Of a stretch of 64,000 nt of DNA, positions 60,735-64,000 are shown piece after piece. Both the position numbers and the translations under genes were made by a program. This stretch comes from Ascarosepion bandense. Lineage: Eukaryota > Mollusca > Cephalopoda > Sepiida > Sepiidae. Position 1 is the stretch's first letter; every line of letters begins with the position of its first letter. The notes beneath the pieces were generated by a model. That model did not search any database. It was not told the DNA's origin and saw only the letters and a list, made by a program, of their open reading frames with translations. The stretch lies in NCBI GenBank assembly GCA_037127315.1, contig JBBBDQ010000753.1:1-64000 (forward strand), in the 5' to 3' direction.

Positions 60735-61385
60735 ATCTACTGCAAGGAAAGTCGGGTCACTATGCCGTGCCAGAAGTTTTTTTTGTTTACATCAGAGTCC
60801 ATTTAAAAATCTACCAGTCGCCTGTGCATTAAGCACTGCCGCCATATCTGTTTGATGCTCCCGTTATTCATTTCTAAAATCTCGACAAAATCTAAAAAAG
60901 GATCTGCAATATAATCGGTCTTGACTTGTCATCTCGGCTTCAGTCACTTTCTCACCGACGTAATGAGGCTTCTCTCTGTCTTTTTTTTACAAATATTTTA
61001 ATGACAAATGCTTTGGCGAGTTTTTACCCTGGTGCTCTGACCACACATGAATTTAAGCGCGGTACAAGGTTTGCATCTAGATTCCACCCTTTTAACGCTG
61101 AACCAGTTAAATGCAACCTCCACTTCTATTACAATAGTTTCTTTTCTCGCGCTTCCTGCTCGTAGAACTTTCTTTCGTTTACTTACTTCCCTGATATTTA
61201 CAATCTTCGAAAATTCAGATGCAAAGTTATTTGCCATTTTCTATCTTCTTGAATCGCGTACCTTTTTTTGTACTTTCCTCACTTTTTTTTATAAACTCAG
61301 GCTTTCCTTTCAGTTTTACTTCCGACAAACCCCTATGAACTAGTGACATTTCTTCTTTGCTTAGAGTGGAATGATTAAAAAAATA
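60735..61385 (+). mobile_element. LINE-A 3' half, diverged
   Basis: ATCTGCATCTACTGCAAGGA then AGTCGGGTCACTATGCCGTG (KVGSLCRAR) begins it; RLQSLSHRRNEASLCLF (60930-60985), FKRGTRFASRFHPFNAEPVK (61053-61110), FYYNSFFSRASC and the tail ACCCCTATGAACTAGTGACA, GTGGAATGATTAAAAAAATA. The WNSLP motif is lost by a stop after ASCS. Confidence 0.75.
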
Positions 61386-61564
61386 ATGATCACAGATACA
61401 TATGAAGAAACTGTCAAAGAGGTGACAATTCGAGTTAGCTTGCAAGTTATGTAAGAATTGATTGGTTGATTCGTTTTTTTATGGCTTCTTTTTGGGGGAT
61501 ATTTCAAGGCAGAAAAGATTTTAAATTGTAAGAATATTTTGAAAATGATAATGATTTAGTAATA

Positions 61565-61850
61565 CAAGGCCTACTAATTAACCAATAGTTGGGGAGAAGA
61601 ATTGAATAGGTACACTTCTCAAGAGTATTTGTGCGTAAGGAATGTGCCTAACCAACCCAACGGCAATTGGAACTTTGATCCCCGATTAACAATTCCGAGT
61701 CATTTTCCATCCCATCAACAGCACATCCAAGCTTACAGCGCTAGATATTCCCAAGCGGTCATCAATCTAGGTAATGACCAGAGTCATCATTGGTTAACTT
61801 TGGTAATCATACGGGAACTGGTGTTTCTACGTGATGCAGTCAGAAGTCTT
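61565..61850 (-). mobile_element. 5S-tRNA composite SINE, second copy
   Basis: Minus strand: decayed 5S-like part (61846-61731), then directly the SINE-S1-type head remnant (GATGTGCTGTTGATGGGATG), ACTCGGAATTGTTAATCGGG, a CCAATTGCCGTTGG block, GCACAAATACTCTTGAGAAG and CCAACTATTGGTTAATTAGT. Compared with 52003-52309 a stretch of about 10 bp at the 5S-tRNA junction is missing. Confidence 0.65.
61731..61846 (-). pseudogene. 5S rRNA-like sequence, decayed
   Basis: CGCTTGGGAATATCTAGCGC at the 3' side, GTCATTACCTAGATTGATGA (box C region, plus strand rendered reversed) and AAAGTTAACCAATGATGAC (box A region) align with 52193-52309 along their whole length with many changes. The terminal stem is lost at one end. 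Confidence 0.55.
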
Positions 61851-61950
61851 AAATTAGTTAAAAAGCGAACAGATAAGTTTAGAGAGTGATTGATAAAAAC
61901 AGACTATTGTAAATAGATAAATAGATAAACATGTGCACTCAAGTTAACTA

Positions 61951-62540
61951 CACTGGTACCTCTACTTACGAAAGGCTATACATACAAAATTTTCAGGTTA
62001 TGAAACGCCTCACCGGAAAAATATTGCCTCTTGTTACGAAATAGATTTCAGGATACGAAAGGCGAAAATTTCAAAATACGTGCTGGTACACGCAGCTCCC
62101 AGAGTCCACCGAACGTAAACATACTTGTAGCATCCTGTATCTTGTTTTGAAAGTGGCGCGTCCGAGCTGCTCTGCCATTGGCTATCGCCCAGCATCTTCC
62201 TGGTATCCCATTGGCTAGGAGGGACCTCTATGTGTATGTGCGTATACCCAGTATCCTCTTTGTTTTCCCGTCGGGCCACGAGGATCACCGAAGCCTCAAT
62301 CCCACGCAAGCGGAATTCACTTTTTTATTCTTTAATTTACTCTTTGTTCTTTATTCTTTACATTGTGTACGACTCTCATTTTTATGTTTATTGTGCAGTA
62401 ATCTAATGTAATGTCCGAATTTTATGGGGTTTGGAACCGATTAGGGCATTTATAGGGTAAAAGACGTCTCTACTTACGAAATTTTCACGTTACGAAACGA
62501 CTTCCAGAACGAATTAATTTCGTAAGTAGAGGTAGCACTG
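61951..62540. mobile_element. Tigger/pogo-like MITE
   Basis: CACTGGTACCTCTACTTACG then AAAGGC at the left; CAGTGCTACCTCTACTTACG then AAATTAATTCG on the other strand at the right. TA flanks both ends (61949-61950, 62541-62542). 590 bp, subterminal CTTACGAAA and TTACGAAA motifs repeated several times (62031, 62050, 62473, 62494), no transposase. The start fits pogo/Tigger repeats. Confidence 0.8.
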
Positions 62541-62567
62541 TATTAGGATTAATTAGCAAGTTAGATA

Positions 62568-62593
62568 TCTAAACTTATTTATAAATGGAACTT

Positions 62594-62634
<41 letters not shown>

Positions 62635-63088
62635 CTGTTACCTGTAGACTCCGAAACGCCTGAACCGATTTTCTTGAAAATTTACACAGTTGTACGATAA
62701 GCTTCTGTGAGTGTTCTTAGCTAGGTTTTGTGTCGAGGTAACCCCGATAAATATAGAAAATCGATAATCGAAAAAATCGTGTTATAGAAGGAGTGGTCCG
62801 ATTTTAATCAAATTTGATACACTCATAGACAAAGACATAAGAAACGATATTCAGAAGTTTCAAGGTTGCAGTTCTTACAATAGTGCAGAAAATTTGATAT
62901 CGATACCAGGAAATCAAAATTTGATTTATATCCATTCATTTTGCTTTCAATCTACGGTTTCGCTTTAAATGGAAACAACTATTGCTTTTTAGTCTTTCGT
63001 GCCAATGTCCAAAGAGTCTTAGCTCCAGGACCATGGATTAGTTATAAAGCTTTCATTACACCCGAGCAACGCCGGGCTATAATGCTAG
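62568..63088 (+). mobile_element. Helitron-like element H9, clean copy
   Basis: TCTAAACTTATTTATAAATG (62568) to CGCCGGGCTATAATG then CTAG (63085-63088), with A before and T after. The 3' hairpin CCCGAGC/GCCGGG (63061-63076) has an AAC loop and one bulged A. (GT)n at 62598-62631 and the internal blocks match H8; the (TA)n seen in other copies is missing and the neighbouring sequence is fused (GCAGAAAATTTGATATCG). 521 bp, no coding content. Confidence 0.8.
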
Positions 63089-63129
63089 TAATATATAAAT
63101 GGAAGATATAAACAATTTGTCACAGATTT

Positions 63130-63360
63130 TACACCTGTGACCCCTTGCGTGCTGGGGTCATTCGCGCCTTGCTTCAAGTGAAATGATTAATTAAATTTAA
63201 GTACAATGTCAGTTGCCATCTTCTAACTTTTGAATCCCGGTCATCTTTTCCCCTTTCTCTAATCCTCCTTATTCTCAATCTTTACTCTCACTTTCACTCT
63301 CCGTAATTCTCTGTGTATTAGTGGCATTGCTTGGGGTTGAAATAATTTTTAAAAATTTGA
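63130..63360 (+). mobile_element. Two LINE-A 3' termini in tandem
   Basis: First end: CTGTGACCCCTTGCGTGCTG, CTTCAAGTGAAATGATTAAT near 63170-63194. Second: AAGTACAATGTCAGTTGCCA, CTCTGTGTATTAGTGGCATT and GCTTGGGGTTGAAATAATTT near 63310-63350. Confidence 0.6.
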
Positions 63361-63382
63361 TATCGAGAAAACAGTGATACCT

Positions 63383-63500
63383 CGACGTGTTGTAATGGTT
63401 AGCAAGCTTGTCTTATTAGATCATTACAATTAGGTAGTGAGTTAGATCCTCACTGTGTGACCCATACTTTTGGCCTTGTGCCACACCTTAGCTGCGCTTA
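63383..63500 (+). mobile_element. tRNA-like SINE head
   Basis: GTTGTAATGGTTAGCAAGCT (A-box-like), GTGAGTTAGATCCTCAC (B-box-like, one change from GGTTCGATCC), then TTTTGGCCTTGTGCCACACC. The GGCCTTGTGCCA block recurs reversed at 34163-34182. It is followed by the repeat shared with 59590, possibly its body. Confidence 0.5.
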
Positions 63501-63514
63501 ATAAATCACCATGT

Positions 63515-63800
63515 TGAGAGAACGGAACAAAAACCATCTTTATGCTATGCTCCTTGCAGTAATATTTGCTTTTGTTCATGTTTGAAAGTTAAGCGATTTT
63601 TTTCATTGAGAATCATGTTCGTTAGAAAACAAGTAGAATTTAATCAAATCTACTTTCCGTGATATTTTTTATTTCTTCAATAAGAAAGGAAAGAAAACAC
63701 TGAAAAACGTGACTTCTGTCGTCTTGTTCTCATACTCTTCTTAATCTGTTCATTTAACTGTAATTCTTGACATTAAATCGAAAATAATTGTATAGATAAA
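63515..63800 (+). repeat. Unclassified interspersed repeat, copy 2
   Basis: Direct-orientation copy of 59590-59895, about 75-80% alike by eye, with AACAAAAACCATCTTTATGC, TGTTCATGTTTGAAAGTTAA and GAAAAACGTGACTTCTGTCG. The tRNA-like head just before it suggests the repeat is a SINE or LINE body. Confidence 0.7.
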
Positions 63801-63834
63801 TGATCGAAGAGTTGCAATCATATATAGGTTGTTT

Positions 63835-64000
63835 CTAGGCCTCAATCCGTCATGGTTGACCAAGGTAGCATCCTAGTTGTCTGCTTGGCTGGAGCATCAG
63901 CGTCTGCAGAAACCGATGCGGGAATGGCAGTCCCTGTTGTAGAAGTTGCATTTATGTTCTGTTTCTGGTCTGTTGGTGCTGTCAATTTGCTTTCTGCGAA
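63835..64000 (-). pseudogene. Zinc-finger LINE C-terminus, reversed, cut by window end
   Basis: On the minus strand it reads TTCGCAGAAAGCAAATTGAC, CAGACCAGAAACAGAACATA, GCTGATGCTCCAGCCAAGCA and GATGCTACCTTGGTCAACC, matching 58560-58735 with about 20% differences. The rest lies outside the window. Confidence 0.65.

Overview
This looks like a stretch of an AT-rich animal genome, most likely a coleoid cephalopod such as an octopus. That placement is an inference: it rests on long (TA)n tracts, tRNA-derived SINEs, many decayed non-LTR retrotransposons (LINEs), Tc1-like elements and the lack of any operon-like gene layout. I found no convincing host protein-coding gene. Nearly every open frame with recognisable content belongs to a mobile element, and almost all are truncated or interrupted. 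All alignments were done by eye.

Family names used below. LINE-A: non-LTR element of the Jockey/CR1-L2 kind with a YADD reverse transcriptase (RT), a C-terminal WNSLP motif, and a 3' tail containing GTAGCCCCCTGCGCA and ending GATTAAAA. RTE-like: a second LINE with a YADDTGLI motif. SINE-S1: tRNA-derived, with a palindromic 3' part (CATGTCTC...GAGACATG). SINE-H: tRNA-derived, ending in a hammerhead-like motif. Helitron-like: TC...CTAG ends, a 3' hairpin and internal (GT)n and (TA)n. MITE-G: short inverted-repeat element with GGCCACCCC near its ends.

Layout. 0-5.7 kb: two SINE-H copies meeting at a (TA)n tract, a Tc1-like element with unusually long inverted repeats, and an 80-bp satellite split by a LINE-A insertion. 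5.7-16.2 kb: a 2.5-kb reversed LINE-A, SINEs, a solo LTR, the 3' part of a restriction-like-endonuclease LINE, and a Jockey-like LINE carrying a nested LINE-A tail. 16.2-26 kb: Helitron-like copies, a deleted Tc1 element, an RTE-derived tandem array and the best-preserved LINE-A C-terminal frame. 26-34 kb: a third SINE-H, a foldback element, a complete MITE-G and the most recognisable LINE-A RT. 34-40.3 kb: a 1-kb GATA higher-order array, LINE-A and more Helitron-like copies. 40.3-47.3 kb: SINE-S1 arrays, a four-unit tandem repeat with conserved hairpins at 42.2-43.1 kb, and an RTE-like copy holding a solo LTR. 47.3-53.6 kb: a Tigger-like element, a clean Helitron-like copy, two inverted pairs of hammerhead-like motifs, and a SINE that starts with an almost intact 5S rRNA gene. 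53.6-64 kb: RTE-like and LINE-A fragments, a second 5S-tRNA SINE, a Tigger-like MITE, another Helitron-like copy and LINE zinc-finger fragments.

The most interesting content is RNA. About nine hammerhead-ribozyme-like cores sit beside (TA)n tracts, several in inverted pairs. Two SINEs share a 5S-then-tRNA composite head.
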